Of a DNA stretch of 64,000 bases, positions 29,001 through 37,650 are shown in pieces; the first letter of the stretch is position 1, and the number at the start of each line of letters is the position of its first letter. A program made the translations under genes and the position numbers. A model generated the notes under the pieces. The model searched no databases and was not told where the DNA came from. It saw only the letters and a list, made by a program, of their open reading frames with translations. The stretch spans positions 37,535-101,534 of the forward strand of contig NZ_OPYN01000150.1 in NCBI RefSeq assembly GCF_900277125.1. The letters run 5' to 3'. The stretch comes from Pseudomonas inefficax (lineage in GTDB: Bacteria; Pseudomonadota; Gammaproteobacteria; Pseudomonadales; Pseudomonadaceae).

Positions 29001-29747
29001 GGAGCGGATCTGCAAGGTCGCTGGCAGGTGCTCGGCCAACGCCTGCAATTGCCCGCTCAGCGTGGCATCAAGGTAACCGCTGCTGGTGCCGGCGAGTTTC
29101 AGGGTTTTCTGCAACTCGCCGGTAGCGGTCAGCGCCAGCTGCCACGGTTTGCCGTCTACGGCTGGCAGTTGCAGCTGCGCCTGGAGTTGCACCGGCCAGT
29201 CAGCTTCGGGCTGCAGGTCGCCCTGCAGGTTCAATTGCAGGTCATCGCGCTGCAGGTGCAGGCTGTCGATGCGCAGCCCGGTGCTGGTCCAGTGCGCCGC
29301 CAGTTGCAAGTCGCCAAGCAGATCACTGCCATCCAGGCGCAACTGGCCAACCTTGACCTCACCCAGCTCGATGGCCAGCGGCAAGCGCAGGGCTGGCAAC
29401 TGCAGCGGGCCGCTGTCGGCCGATTCGGCGCTGGGCGCAAAGGCCATGTCGATGCGCTGCGCCTGCAACTGGTCAATGCACAAGGTAGAGCGCAGCAGGC
29501 ATGCCGGCGACCAGGCCAGCAGCGGCGCCTGCACCTCTACCGTGCTGCCGTCATCGGCCCAGCTCAGCCGGCTGGCTTGCCAGCTACCGGCCAGGCGGCC
29601 CTGGAAGTCAGCCACCTCAAGCCCGGGCACCTTGCCCAGCACCCAGCGGCTGCCGGCCTCGGTCCCCAGCAGCAGGCCGAGTGCCAGGCCCAGGCTTGCG
29701 GCTACCCCGAGCAGGCCCGCCAGAATGTACTTGATCACGCGTTTCAC
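26073..29747 (-). CDS. tamB: Translocation and assembly module protein TamB
   Basis: A 1224-residue protein anchored in the inner membrane by one N-terminal helix (ILAGLLGVAASLGLALGLLL) and spanning the periplasm as a long beta-rich (AsmA/TamB-type) body, ending in the conserved C-terminal DUF490 domain (SYLVLGRPLG, KLSLRYGVGVFEP, IDIFYKRDF-like LDIFYKRDF). TamB works with TamA in moving phospholipids or outer-membrane proteins across the envelope. The GTG start overlaps the tamA stop by four bases (GTGA). Length is in the normal range. Confidence 0.95.
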   Translation of the reverse strand: MKRVIKYILAGLLGVAASLGLALGLLLGTEAGSRWVLGKVPGLEVADFQGRLAGSWQASRLSWADDGSTVEVQAPLLAWSPACLLRSTLCIDQLQAQRIDMAFAPSAESADSGPLQLPALRLPLAIELGEVKVGQLRLDGSDLLGDLQLAAHWTSTGLRIDSLHLQRDDLQLNLQGDLQPEADWPVQLQAQLQLPAVDGKPWQLALTATGELQKTLKLAGTSSGYLDATLSGQLQALAEHLPATLQIRSEAFKPSASLPDTVQFNQLKLDASGDLRKGYQLSGAASLPAEQSPIALLLSGLVDGKGARLDALDLNASDTQRVKLQATADWQQGLVADAQLDWQDFPWLRLYPLETPPEVTLKRFMGQVHYRDGNYQGTFSGDLDGPAGAFSLASPFEGDLSQVKLPQLALTAGQGKAAGSVAVRFADTLAWDVDLQLAALDPAYWLAELPGTLAGPLRSKGEMKGDALSLDAQLDLKGRLRGQPAMLKVEAQGAGQSWTLGALAIQLGDNRINGSGSLQQRLAGRLDLDLPRLGQLWPRLQGQVKGRLDVAGTLQAPQGTLALQGQRLAQAENRLQQLNLDARLDNAQRGVIELKASGIHLGDTALGTLQANGKGDIRQQALTLALDGPQLKLDLGLDGQLNKGDWRGRLASGRIQAGGQDWRLQAPARLQRLASGQLDFAAHCWRSGQASLCGDDQRLAPEPRLRYHLKQFPLDSLAQWLPKDFAWQGLLNADVNLDIPASGPKGNIVVDASGGTLRVRDKDRWVDFPYQALRLDSTLAPRRVDTRLSFRGERLGELNVNTRLDPLGRNKPLSGDFRLAGLDLSVVRPFVPMVERLAGQLNGSGRLSGTLLAPQVNGNLMLSGGEVSGAELPVSLEELSLQAVIAGEQVQLNGGWRSGEAGRGQLNGNLTWGQALGMDLRLQGQQLPVTVEPYATLEVAPDLTLRLIDDKLAVTGKVQVPKGTITVRELPPSTVKVSDDTVIVGHQTEEGKPPMAMAMDIDVEVGRDKLSFSGFGLKANLLGHVHIGDNLDTRGELSLADGRYRAYGQRLTIRRARLLFAGPIDQPYLDIEAIRKVDDVIAGIRLSGSAEQPTSKVFSEPAMSQEQALSYLVLGRPLGASGEDNNMLAEAALGLGLAGSAGITGSLASSLGIDDFQLDTEGSGNTTSVVASGNLTEKLSLRYGVGVFEPANTIALRYKLSKKVYLEAASGLASSLDIFYKRDF

Positions 29748-31495
29748 AGCTCAGGCCCCATGGAAAAGTGCAGGCGAATACCCCCTTCATCATCCAGCGC
29801 CTTGGCCAGGTCCAGGCGCAGCGGCCCGACCGGCGACACCCAGCGCACGCCAAAACCGACACCGGTCTTGAGGCTTGGTAGCTCCAGGTCGTTGAACGAG
29901 TTGCCCTGGTCGACGAAGGTTGCCAGCCGCCACTTTTCGGTCAGCGAATATTGGTACTCGACACTGCCGGCGACCAGGTAGCGCCCGCCAATGCGGTCGC
30001 CGTCGCTGTTCTTCGGCGACAAGGTCTGGTAGTCATAACCACGCACGCTCTGGTCGCCACCGGCGAAGAAACGCAGCGACGGCGGAATGTTGTTCTTGAA
30101 GCCATTGGTCGCGCTGCCGCCGAACTGCACCCGGCCTAGCAAGCGATGGTCACGGCCAAGCGTGGTCAGGCCCTTGAGCAGCACGTTGCCATGCAGCAGG
30201 TTGGTGTCCGAGACCAGCCCTTCCTTGGCCACCTGTACATCGAACTGCAGGCGGTAGCCGTTATGCGGGTCGATGCGGTTGTCACTGCGCAGGAAGGAGT
30301 AACTCACGCCGGGCATCAGCAGGTTGCTCAGCCCGGAGTCATCACCCAGGCGGTACTCCTCGCGCTGGTACTTGAGGGAGATCACCCGCTGCCAGCCGCT
30401 TGGCAGCTTGCTGTGCCACTCGGGGCCCACCGTCAGCAGTTTGCTGAGGGTGTCGGTGCCGGCAATTTCTTCGTTCTGGTAGCCGCCGGCAAAGCGCAAC
30501 TTGTCGGTCAGCGGTGGGTCGAGGGGGATGTCGTACCAAAGCCCGACGTTCTGCCGGGGCGCCGACAGTTCGGTCTCCCAGCCGTAGCTATGGCCCTGCG
30601 GGTTGACCCAGTGGCGGGTCCAGTTGGCCTTGCCACGTGGCCCGACGTCGGTCGAGAAGCCCAGGCCCAGGCCCATGGTGCGCGGCTTGCGGGTTTCCAG
30701 GCGGACATCCACGGGAATTTCTTCGCCCACGGCGGCGGTGGGCGCCGCATCCACGCGCACGCCTTCGAAGTAGCCGCTCGATTGCAGGTCATTGTTCAGC
30801 TCGGCGATCAGTTCCGAGTCGTAAGGGGTACCCGGCTTGAACGAGACCATGCGCTGCAGCAGGTCGTCGTCCAGCGGTGTGTCGCCACCGAAGGTGACGG
30901 CGCCCAGGTGATAACGCGGGCCGCTCTGGTAGACCAGTTCGATATCAGCCACACCAGCCTGAGGGTCGACCGCCAGGCGCTGGCGGCTGAAGCGCCCACT
31001 GAAGAAGCCATAGCGCGATGCCTGGTTCTGGATCAGCCGCTTGGCATCTTCGTAATGGCCGTGGTTGAGTTGTTCGCCCGCGCGCAAGGCCTTGCTGTCG
31101 GGCACGCGAAAGGCCTTCATCTCGCTGGCGGGGCCTTCGATGCGTACGGTCACGTTGCGCAGGCGAATCGGCTCGCCGGGGTCGATGGTGATGATCAGTT
31201 GCGGGGAACGGTCAGCCTCGCTGGCGGGCTTGACCTCCGTGTCGATCTGCGCCTGGTAGTAGCCAAGTGCCTGCGCGGCTTTGCGCGCCTGCTCCTGGGC
31301 GCCGCGACTGAAGCGCAGCAGCGCTTCTTCATCGCGGTCACCAAGGGAACCGATATAGCCTTCGACATTGGCCTTGAGCGCCTTGTTGGCCGGTTTGACC
31401 TTCACCAGCAACTCGCTCTGGCCCCATGCTGCGAAACTGGCGACCCAGATAACCAGGCCCCAGGTCAATCTTCCTGAATACGTCATGCGGCGCAT
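29744..31495 (-). CDS. tamA: Outer-membrane assembly factor TamA
   Basis: A 583-residue Omp85-family protein: signal peptide (LTWGLVIWVASFAAWG), three POTRA-like domains (about 30-270), then a 16-strand barrel with the Omp85 signature near the C-terminus (RGYDYQTLSPKN, GRYLVAGSVEYQYSL, GVGFGVRWVSPVGPLRLDLA). It pairs with TamB, encoded directly downstream with a four-base overlap. Two possible ATGs (31495 and 31486) both lack a strong SD; the first is used. Confidence 0.95.
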   Translation of the reverse strand: MRRMTYSGRLTWGLVIWVASFAAWGQSELLVKVKPANKALKANVEGYIGSLGDRDEEALLRFSRGAQEQARKAAQALGYYQAQIDTEVKPASEADRSPQLIITIDPGEPIRLRNVTVRIEGPASEMKAFRVPDSKALRAGEQLNHGHYEDAKRLIQNQASRYGFFSGRFSRQRLAVDPQAGVADIELVYQSGPRYHLGAVTFGGDTPLDDDLLQRMVSFKPGTPYDSELIAELNNDLQSSGYFEGVRVDAAPTAAVGEEIPVDVRLETRKPRTMGLGLGFSTDVGPRGKANWTRHWVNPQGHSYGWETELSAPRQNVGLWYDIPLDPPLTDKLRFAGGYQNEEIAGTDTLSKLLTVGPEWHSKLPSGWQRVISLKYQREEYRLGDDSGLSNLLMPGVSYSFLRSDNRIDPHNGYRLQFDVQVAKEGLVSDTNLLHGNVLLKGLTTLGRDHRLLGRVQFGGSATNGFKNNIPPSLRFFAGGDQSVRGYDYQTLSPKNSDGDRIGGRYLVAGSVEYQYSLTEKWRLATFVDQGNSFNDLELPSLKTGVGFGVRWVSPVGPLRLDLAKALDDEGGIRLHFSMGPEL

Positions 31496-31538
31496 GCTAC
31501 CAGAGCCGGGCTCTCAAGGGAGCCGCCGCGCAGTCTGC

Positions 31539-32189
31539 TCAGGCAAAAGCAGAATTGGAAGAGACCGGGTTGGGATGGAAGAACACCCTTTCACGGATTG
31601 GTCCTACAGCCACCTCACCAATTTCCTCATAGCCCTGGCGCTGGTAAAAGGCCAGGTAGTGTTCGTTGCCGGTGTCCAGCACCACACCCTGGGTACCAGG
31701 GTCGTCTGCGCACCAGTCATGCACAGCTTGTAACAATTGCTCGCCGTAGTGCTTGCCCTGGAATTGCGGGTGCACGCCCAACAGTGGCAGCACATGCACC
31801 TCATCGGTGGGCAGGCAGGTGGCCAGGGCGGCCTGGTAGTCCATGTAACGGCGCGTACAGCGCAGGCCGGTGCCCATCATCATGCGCAGGCGCCAGGCCC
31901 AGCTGTCGGCCACGCCCAGCCGGCGCATCGGCGGCACGATCAGGGCCAGGGCGATCAGGCGATCCTCCACCAGCAGGCCGATGGCGGGCAGTTGCAGGTA
32001 GAAATGCTGGCGTACCCATTCTCGCACCATCACCCGCAGGCGCCGCTCGTAGCCTGGGCGCTGGGCCTCGAAGATATAGGCAAAGGTAGGTTCGTGACGG
32101 TAGGCGTTGTACAGCAACGAACGCGCCTCGCGGCTGTAGCCGTCATCGAGCATGCAGACACGGGCCGGAGTGGCAGTGGTTTCGGGCAT
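31539..32189 (-). CDS. GNAT-family N-acetyltransferase
   Basis: A 216-residue protein. The acetyl-CoA motif V-H-P-x-F-Q-G-K-x-Y-G (here LLGVHPQFQGKHYGEQLLQA, about 137-155) and the later NEHYLAFYQRQGYEE are typical of GNAT enzymes. The substrate cannot be told. The ATG at 32189 is the first one after the xthA-side promoter region; the longer frame is antisense to xthA. It lies 44 bases from tamA and may be read with tamAB. Confidence 0.8.
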   Translation of the reverse strand: MPETTATPARVCMLDDGYSREARSLLYNAYRHEPTFAYIFEAQRPGYERRLRVMVREWVRQHFYLQLPAIGLLVEDRLIALALIVPPMRRLGVADSWAWRLRMMMGTGLRCTRRYMDYQAALATCLPTDEVHVLPLLGVHPQFQGKHYGEQLLQAVHDWCADDPGTQGVVLDTGNEHYLAFYQRQGYEEIGEVAVGPIRERVFFHPNPVSSNSAFA

Positions 32190-32321
32190 TGCGGGCAGTC
32201 CTCCTGGAATGGGCTTACAGTGCCCTGGAAAGGACGTTAGCAGCAGGCTCCCGAAGCCGCCATGCTGGTGATGGCAAGCGATGTCGGCTAGCATCGCGCC
32301 TTTTACCGGGATCATCTTTCC

Positions 32322-33134
32322 ATGAAGATCGTCTGTTTCAACATCAACGGCCTGCGAGCCCGCCCGCATCAACTGGCGGCGCTGATCGAAAAGCACCAGC
32401 CGGACGTGATCGGCCTGCAGGAAACCAAGGTCAGCGACGATCAGTTCCCGCTCGCCGACGTACAGGCGCTGGGCTACCACGTGCATTACCACGGGCAGAA
32501 AGGCCACTATGGCGTGGCCCTGCTGTCGCGCCAGGCACCCCTGAGCCTGCACAAGGGCTTTTCCAGCGATGAGGAAGACGCCCAGCGCCGCTTCATCTGG
32601 GGCACCTTCGCCGATGCCGATGGCAACCCGATCACCATCATGAACGGCTACTTCCCCCAGGGTGAAAGCCGCGACCACCCCACCAAGTTCCCGGCCAAGC
32701 AGCGTTTCTACAGCGACCTGCAGGCGCTGCTCGAAGGCCAGTTCCGCAACGACCAGCCACTGCTGGTGATGGGCGACATGAATATTTCGCCGCAGGACTG
32801 CGACATCGGCATCGGCCCGGACAACGCCAAGCGCTGGCTCAAGACCGGCAAGTGCAGCTTCCTGCCGGAAGAGCGCGAGTGGATGGAACGTTTGAAAGGC
32901 TGGGGCCTGGTGGACAGTTTCCGCCACCTGTACCCGGAAGTGACCGACCGCTTCAGCTGGTTCGACTACCGTAGCCGCGGCTTCGAGGACGAGCCCAAGC
33001 GCGGCCTGCGCATCGACCTGATCATGGCTTCGCAGCACCTTGTGCCGCGAATCAAGGATGCGGGTGTGGACTATGAACTGCGCGGGATGGAAAAGCCGTC
33101 GGACCATGCGCCGATCTGGCTGGAATTAAGCTGA
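32322..33134 (+). CDS. xthA: Exodeoxyribonuclease III
   Basis: A 270-residue exonuclease/endonuclease/phosphatase-fold enzyme with AP endonuclease and 3'-5' exonuclease activity for base excision repair. Motifs in order: [19 protein letters not shown] (metal-binding Glu), [17 protein letters not shown] (catalytic Asp and Asn), RIDLIM and PSDHAPIW (catalytic His). Length and start match the family. Confidence 0.96.
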   Translation: MKIVCFNINGLRARPHQLAALIEKHQPDVIGLQETKVSDDQFPLADVQALGYHVHYHGQKGHYGVALLSRQAPLSLHKGFSSDEEDAQRRFIWGTFADADGNPITIMNGYFPQGESRDHPTKFPAKQRFYSDLQALLEGQFRNDQPLLVMGDMNISPQDCDIGIGPDNAKRWLKTGKCSFLPEEREWMERLKGWGLVDSFRHLYPEVTDRFSWFDYRSRGFEDEPKRGLRIDLIMASQHLVPRIKDAGVDYELRGMEKPSDHAPIWLELS

Positions 33135-33140
33135 TCGCCA

Positions 33141-33260
33141 GGGGCTGCTGCGCAGCCCATCGCCGGCAAGCCAGCTCCCACAAAGATTGCACAACTCTTG
33201 AGCTCTGCGCTGTACCTGTGGGAGCTGGCTTGCCGGCGATGGGTCGCAAAGCGGCCCCGG
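33141..33260. repeat. REP pair, third variant (GGGAGCTGG / CGCCGGCAAG)
   Basis: Inverted copies of CATCGCCGGCAAGCCAGCTC and its complement, with GGGGCTGCTGCGCAGCCC and GGTCGCAAAGCGGCC arms, between the convergent xthA and anti-sigma genes. It differs from both main REP families in this window. Confidence 0.88.
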
Positions 33261-33301
33261 CGACTTCAGCAGCCAAGCTGGAATGTAGGGTTTCCAGAGA
33301 C

Positions 33302-34054
33302 TCACAACCCCAACCGCAACGCCTCCCCCACCCCCGCCCCGCGCACATCGTCCGCCGCGCTGACCAGAGCAAAGTTGTAGGCCCCATGCGACCAATACCG
33401 TGCCTCCAGCTGGCCATCCACGCGATGCCCGTCCGGCATGCGCCGATACTGATCACCTGGTGAGCGCAGGAACAGGCTGATGCGCTGGCCCTTGCCATCC
33501 TCGAACACCAGCAACGCCGCCGGCCCACGCTCATTGCTTAGCAGGCGCGCGCCTACCGGCTTGAAGCCGTAGCCCGCCAGGTCCGGCAACTGGCCCACGC
33601 GGCTGAAATGGCGCCCCAGCCAGTCACGCAACTGGCCAGGGTCACTGGCCTGGATATCCAGTGCCTGGCTGCCCGCAAACAAGCGATGTGCCTGGACGGC
33701 ATCTGCCATCGGCAGGTCGCCACGTGCCAAGGTCGCGTCGCGCACCTGCCAACCACCCAGGCCACCCACCCCCAACGCCAGCAACAACACCGCTGCCGTG
33801 GCCCAGCGGCGCTGGCGGCGTTGGCGCAATTGCCGACGCAACTGCCCCAGGTCCAGCTGCACAGCCCCGGGCACTTCGCCAAACCCGGCCAATGCTGTAC
33901 GCAGGCGACGGGCGTCGGCACGCCAGCCCTCGACCTTGGCCGCAGCCTGCGGATTGGCCGCCAGCCAGGCCTGCACCTCGGCCCGCCGTACAGACTCCAG
34001 GCGTTCGTCGACGTAAGCGTGCAGTTCGTCTTCGCTGGGGATCAGGCGCTTCAT
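33302..34054 (-). CDS. Transmembrane anti-sigma factor
   Basis: A 250-residue protein whose first 60 residues (SEDELHAYVDERLESVRRAE) match cytoplasmic sigma-binding domains, followed by a basic patch (RRQLRQRRQRRW), one membrane helix (about 85-103, AAVLLLALGVGGLGGW) and a periplasmic domain of about 145 residues. No HxxxCxxC zinc motif is present. Its ATG overlaps the sigma gene's TGA (ATGA), the usual coupling of ECF sigma and cognate anti-sigma. The periplasmic part probably senses or is cut in response to stress. Confidence 0.88.
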   Translation of the reverse strand: MKRLIPSEDELHAYVDERLESVRRAEVQAWLAANPQAAAKVEGWRADARRLRTALAGFGEVPGAVQLDLGQLRRQLRQRRQRRWATAAVLLLALGVGGLGGWQVRDATLARGDLPMADAVQAHRLFAGSQALDIQASDPGQLRDWLGRHFSRVGQLPDLAGYGFKPVGARLLSNERGPAALLVFEDGKGQRISLFLRSPGDQYRRMPDGHRVDGQLEARYWSHGAYNFALVSAADDVRGAGVGEALRLGL

Positions 34055-34572
34055 TTCAGTCTCCGCAAGGCCGGGGGCTGGGGGCTGCCCTCGGTCAGTT
34101 CGCGCAAGGCATTGCGGGCGCGCGACAGGCGCGACATCACAGTGCCGATAGGGATGCCCAGGGCCTGGGCGGCCTCCTTGTAGCTCAAGCCTTCGATGCT
34201 GACCAGCAGCAACAACGCACGCTGTTCTGCCGTGAGCCGGGCGAAAGCCTGCAGGTCGGCCTGGGCCAGGACGATGGCCTCGAGATTGCCGCCAACCGGC
34301 TCGTCGTCGCGCTCGTCCCGGCCGAACCAGGACAGCCAGCGCGCGTGCAGGCGCTCGCGGCGCTTTCCGTCGAGGAACAGCCGATAAAGGATGGTGAACA
34401 GCCAGGCCCGCAGGGCGTCAGCGTCGCGTTGCTGGTCGCGCCGGCTCAAGGCCCGCTCGACCGTGGCCTGCACCAGGTCGTCGGCGCTGCCCGGCTCGCG
34501 GGTCAGCCACACGGCAAAGCGGCGCAGGCGGGCCAGCAGCTCGCGCCACTGGTGGTCGTCCAGATCATGCAT
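34051..34572 (-). CDS. ECF RNA polymerase sigma factor
   Basis: A 173-residue ECF sigma: region 2 (LARLRRFAVWLTR, DDLVQATVERALSR, ALRAWLFTILYRLFLD) and region 4 (SIEGLSYKEAAQALGIPIGT, VMSRLSRARNALREL). The ATG at 34572 gives the usual compact start, MHDLDDHQWRELL. The divergent gene is a catalase-like peroxidase and the intergenic region has the same promoter motif on both strands, so the factor probably autoregulates and drives that operon. A longer frame upstream would cross the promoter and is rejected. Confidence 0.92.
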   Translation of the reverse strand: MHDLDDHQWRELLARLRRFAVWLTREPGSADDLVQATVERALSRRDQQRDADALRAWLFTILYRLFLDGKRRERLHARWLSWFGRDERDDEPVGGNLEAIVLAQADLQAFARLTAEQRALLLLVSIEGLSYKEAAQALGIPIGTVMSRLSRARNALRELTEGSPQPPALRRLK

Positions 34573-34612
34573 GGCAAAGTCCCGGCGTCTGGGGTTGTCA
34601 GTGTAAGAGGCA

Positions 34613-34637
34613 GACGCCTGTGAAGAAAATCTATTCC
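34613..34637 (-). promoter_or_regulatory. ECF-type promoter of the sigma/anti-sigma operon
   Basis: On the minus strand: GGAATA (34637-34632), 15 bases, CGTC (34616-34613), 40 bases before the sigma gene's ATG. It resembles the GGAAC..CGTC pattern of ECF promoters and is identical in arrangement to the one on the plus strand. Confidence 0.7.
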
Positions 34638-34644
34638 CGGTGAA

Positions 34645-34669
34645 GGAATAAGTTTTTCCCTGCGCCGTC
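34645..34669 (+). promoter_or_regulatory. ECF-type promoter of the catalase-like/cytochrome b561 operon
   Basis: GGAATA (34645-34650), 15 bases, CGTC (34666-34669), 27 bases before the ATG of the catalase-like gene. Same elements and spacing as the divergent copy. Confidence 0.7.
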
Positions 34670-34696
34670 GTACCGGCACCTTCACTGAACCGGACG

Positions 34697-35749
34697 ATGA
34701 CCATGAACTCACCCTTGCACGGCCCGGCCAAGGCCCTGCGCCTGGCCGCCATCGGCGCCGTGATGCTGGCCGCGGGCGGCGCCTTTGCCTATGCCGCCGG
34801 CTGGCTTGGCGAAACCCGCCTGACCCCACAACGCATCATCGATACCTTCGAAGCCCAGGCCGGGGATTACCCGGGTTACCGCAAGAACCACGCCAAGGGC
34901 CTGTGCGTCACCGGCTACTTCCAGCCCAGCGGGCAGGCCGCCAGCCTGTCCACGGCGCGGGCGTTCAGCCAGCCGCGGGTGCCAGTGATCGGCCGCTTCG
35001 CCATCGGCGGTGCCAACCCGTTCGCGCCGGATACCGGCATACCGGTGCGCAGCCTGGCCATCGAGCTGAGCACCGACGACGGGCAGGTCTGGCGTACCGG
35101 CATGAATAACCCGCCGGGGCTGGCGGTAAGCACGCCACAAGCCTTCTATGAGCAAGTGCTGGCGGGGGCGCCAGACCCGGCCACTGGCAAACCGGACCCA
35201 GGCAAACTGCAGGCGTTTTTCGCCGCCCACCCGGAGAGCGCGGCGTTTCGCCAATGGGCGGCGGGTTACAAGCCCAGCAACAGCTTCGCCAGCACGCAGT
35301 ACCACAGCATCAACGCCTTCCGGCTGATCGACGCAAGCGGCGCGGACCACCCCGTGCGCTGGCAACTGGAACCGCAAACAGCGTTTGCCGCCTTGCCTGC
35401 CCAAGTTGATGACAAACAGTTCCTGCAGCACGACCTGCAGCAACGCCTGGCCGAAGGCCCGCTGCGCTGGACCCTGCGCCTGGTGCTGGCGGAGCCTGGC
35501 GATGCCGTGGACGACCCTGCCAGCCCCTGGCCTGCCGACCGGCGCAGCGTGAACGCCGGCACGCTGGTGCTGGAGCAGGTCGACGGCCCCGAGCAAGGGG
35601 CCTGCCGCGACCTCAACTTCGACCCGCTGATCTTGCCCCGGGGCATCCAGCCCTCCGCCGACCCGATCCTTGCCGCCCGTTCGGCCGCCTACTCGGAATC
35701 CTTCAACCGCCGCAGCCGCGAATCGCTCGGCACCGGAGCCCACCCATGA
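34697..35749 (+). CDS. Catalase-family (SrpA-like) heme peroxidase with N-terminal membrane anchor
   Basis: A 350-residue small catalase-fold protein. An N-terminal helix (about 14-36) suggests export or anchoring. The distal-side motif is YRKNHAKGLCVTGYF (His65), and the proximal Tyr lies in ARSAAYSESFNRR near the C-terminus, as in minimal catalase-related peroxidases. Such proteins reduce organic peroxides more than they dismutate H2O2. It is followed with a four-base overlap by cytochrome b561, a likely electron donor from quinol. Start ATG 34697 or 34703; neither has a strong SD. Confidence 0.88.
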   Translation: MTMNSPLHGPAKALRLAAIGAVMLAAGGAFAYAAGWLGETRLTPQRIIDTFEAQAGDYPGYRKNHAKGLCVTGYFQPSGQAASLSTARAFSQPRVPVIGRFAIGGANPFAPDTGIPVRSLAIELSTDDGQVWRTGMNNPPGLAVSTPQAFYEQVLAGAPDPATGKPDPGKLQAFFAAHPESAAFRQWAAGYKPSNSFASTQYHSINAFRLIDASGADHPVRWQLEPQTAFAALPAQVDDKQFLQHDLQQRLAEGPLRWTLRLVLAEPGDAVDDPASPWPADRRSVNAGTLVLEQVDGPEQGACRDLNFDPLILPRGIQPSADPILAARSAAYSESFNRRSRESLGTGAHP

Positions 35750-36279
35750 AAACCGACGCCTTCCACCCCCTCGCCCGCCTGTTGCACTGGCTGATGGCCG
35801 TGCTGATCCTGGCGATGTTGTTCATCGGTGTGAGCATGGTCGCCGACCTTTCGCCGCGCCATCCCGTGCTGATCGGGTTGCACAAGGCTACTGGCCTGGC
35901 CTTGCTGGTACTGGTGCTGCTGCGCATCGGCGTACGCCTGGCCCTGCCCCACCCGGCCCTGCCGCGCGACCTGCCTGCAGCGCAACGCTGGGCTGCCGGG
36001 GCCTCGCATCTGGTGCTCTATGGCCTGATGCTTGCCATGCCACTGCTGGGCTGGGCCATGCTGTCGGCTGGTGGCTACCCACGCCCGCTGGGCTTGCCGG
36101 CGATCGCCCCTCATGACCTGCAACTGTACGCCGTACTGCGTCAGGCCCATGGTTGGGCCGGCTACCTGCTGTTCGCCACGGTGCTGGTGCATGTGGGCGC
36201 GGCGTTGATGCACGCGTGGGTGCGCCGCGATGGTGTGTTGCGTAGCATGTGGCCTGGCCCACTGCGCCGTAGCGAATGA
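35746..36279 (+). CDS. Cytochrome b561 family membrane protein
   Basis: A 177-residue four-helix membrane cytochrome. Candidate heme ligands are His14 (ARLLHWLM), a histidine in LIGLHKATGL, and His residues in LRQAHGWAGYLLF and VLVHVGAALMH. It overlaps the peroxidase gene (ATGA), so the pair probably forms a membrane electron route from quinol to a periplasmic peroxidase (inference), under the divergent ECF sigma. Confidence 0.92.
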   Translation: MKTDAFHPLARLLHWLMAVLILAMLFIGVSMVADLSPRHPVLIGLHKATGLALLVLVLLRIGVRLALPHPALPRDLPAAQRWAAGASHLVLYGLMLAMPLLGWAMLSAGGYPRPLGLPAIAPHDLQLYAVLRQAHGWAGYLLFATVLVHVGAALMHAWVRRDGVLRSMWPGPLRRSE

Positions 36280-36363
36280 CGCTCGGCAGCCCGGGGGTCG
36301 ACAATCGATAACAATTCCTAACAAGATCGGCTTTCTATTCGCCGTACCACCCTGGACTGCCCT

Positions 36364-37569
36364 ATGAATGTCGCAAAGGATCCTGCCACACTCGCACCCG
36401 CCAGTACCCTGGACTTGCGCCCCCTGCTGCTGGCCAACATGGCCTGTACCATGTCGATGATTGCCTTCGTCGCCCTGATCGGCCCAATCGCCCGCCAGCT
36501 CGGCATGGCCACCTGGCAAGCCGGTGCCGCCGTGACCGTGGCGGGCGTGATCTGGGTGCTGCTGGCCCGGCCCTGGGGGCGTGCTGCAGACCGGCTGGGC
36601 CGACGGCGCATCCTGCTGCTGGGCAGCGCCGGCTTCACCCTGGCCTACTGGCTGCTGTGCCTGTTCGTCGAGGGTGCGCTGCGCTGGCTGCCGGGGGCGA
36701 CCCTGGCCTTCATCGGCCTGATGGTCGCGCGCGGTTGTATCGGCGCCTTCTATGCTGCTATCCCGGTAGGCTGCAATGCGCTGATCGCCGACCATGTCGA
36801 ACCGCAACGACGGGCCCGGGCCATGGCCTCGCTGGGTGCGGCCAACGCCGTCGGCCTGGTGGTGGGGCCGGCGCTGGCGGCGCTGCTGGCGCGCCATAGC
36901 CTGAGCCTGCCGTTCCATATCATGTCGCTGCTGCCGGCCAGTGCCTTCCTGGTGCTGCTGTTCACCCTCAAGCCGCAGGCGCTGCCGCACAGCCATGCGC
37001 CCAGCCCGGTGCGGCTGAACGACCCACGCTTGCGCCGGCCCTTACTGGTGGCGTTCAGCGCCATGCTCAGCGTCACGGTATCGCAGATCATTGTCGGTTT
37101 CTTTGCCCTCGACCGCCTGCACCTGGGCCCTGCCGAGGCTGCGCAGGCCGCCGGTATCGCGCTGACCACGGTAGGTGTGGCGCTGATCCTGGCGCAGGTG
37201 CTGCTGCGCCAACTGGAATGGCCGCCGTTGAAGATGATCCGGGTCGGCGCCACGGTTTCAGCCCTGGGTTTTGCCTGCGGCTCGCTGGCCACCACAGCCC
37301 CCTGGCTGTGGGCTTGCTATTTCGTTGCGGCGGCTGGCATGGGCTTTGTCTTCCCGGCGTTTTCGGCGCTGGCGGCCAATGCCATGCACGCCTCCGAGCA
37401 AGGCGCCACGGCCGGCTCCATCGGTGCTGCCCAGGGCATGGGCGCAGTGATCGGGCCGCTGGCTGGCACCTTGGCATATGCGGTCGATCCACGCTTGCCA
37501 TTCCTGGCAGTGGCGGCGCTGTTGCTGCTGGTCGGGTTATGGCCGATGCCGCGCGATCAGCGGGCCTGA
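36364..37569 (+). CDS. MFS transporter, drug-efflux (DHA1/TetA-like) type
   Basis: A 401-residue 12-helix MFS protein. Motif A between helices 2 and 3 is RPWGRAADRLGRRRILLLGS; a GAANAVGLVVGPALA stretch in helix 5 fits motif C of exporters. The substrate is unknown. It lies after the cytochrome gene with an 84-base gap and is followed by a PuuR-like regulator, so it may be regulated by that gene. Confidence 0.85.
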   Translation: MNVAKDPATLAPASTLDLRPLLLANMACTMSMIAFVALIGPIARQLGMATWQAGAAVTVAGVIWVLLARPWGRAADRLGRRRILLLGSAGFTLAYWLLCLFVEGALRWLPGATLAFIGLMVARGCIGAFYAAIPVGCNALIADHVEPQRRARAMASLGAANAVGLVVGPALAALLARHSLSLPFHIMSLLPASAFLVLLFTLKPQALPHSHAPSPVRLNDPRLRRPLLVAFSAMLSVTVSQIIVGFFALDRLHLGPAEAAQAAGIALTTVGVALILAQVLLRQLEWPPLKMIRVGATVSALGFACGSLATTAPWLWACYFVAAAGMGFVFPAFSALAANAMHASEQGATAGSIGAAQGMGAVIGPLAGTLAYAVDPRLPFLAVAALLLLVGLWPMPRDQRA

Positions 37570-37650
37570 CAAGCACAGCGCGCAAGCGTGCAGAGTGTGT
37601 TTTAATGCGCATCGCTCATTATTATTGACACCTCTGATTACAAGGCGGCT

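Noticed and set aside
32190-33107. N-terminal extension of the GNAT frame
   Set aside because: It is antisense to xthA; the GNAT domain starts at the ATG at 32189.
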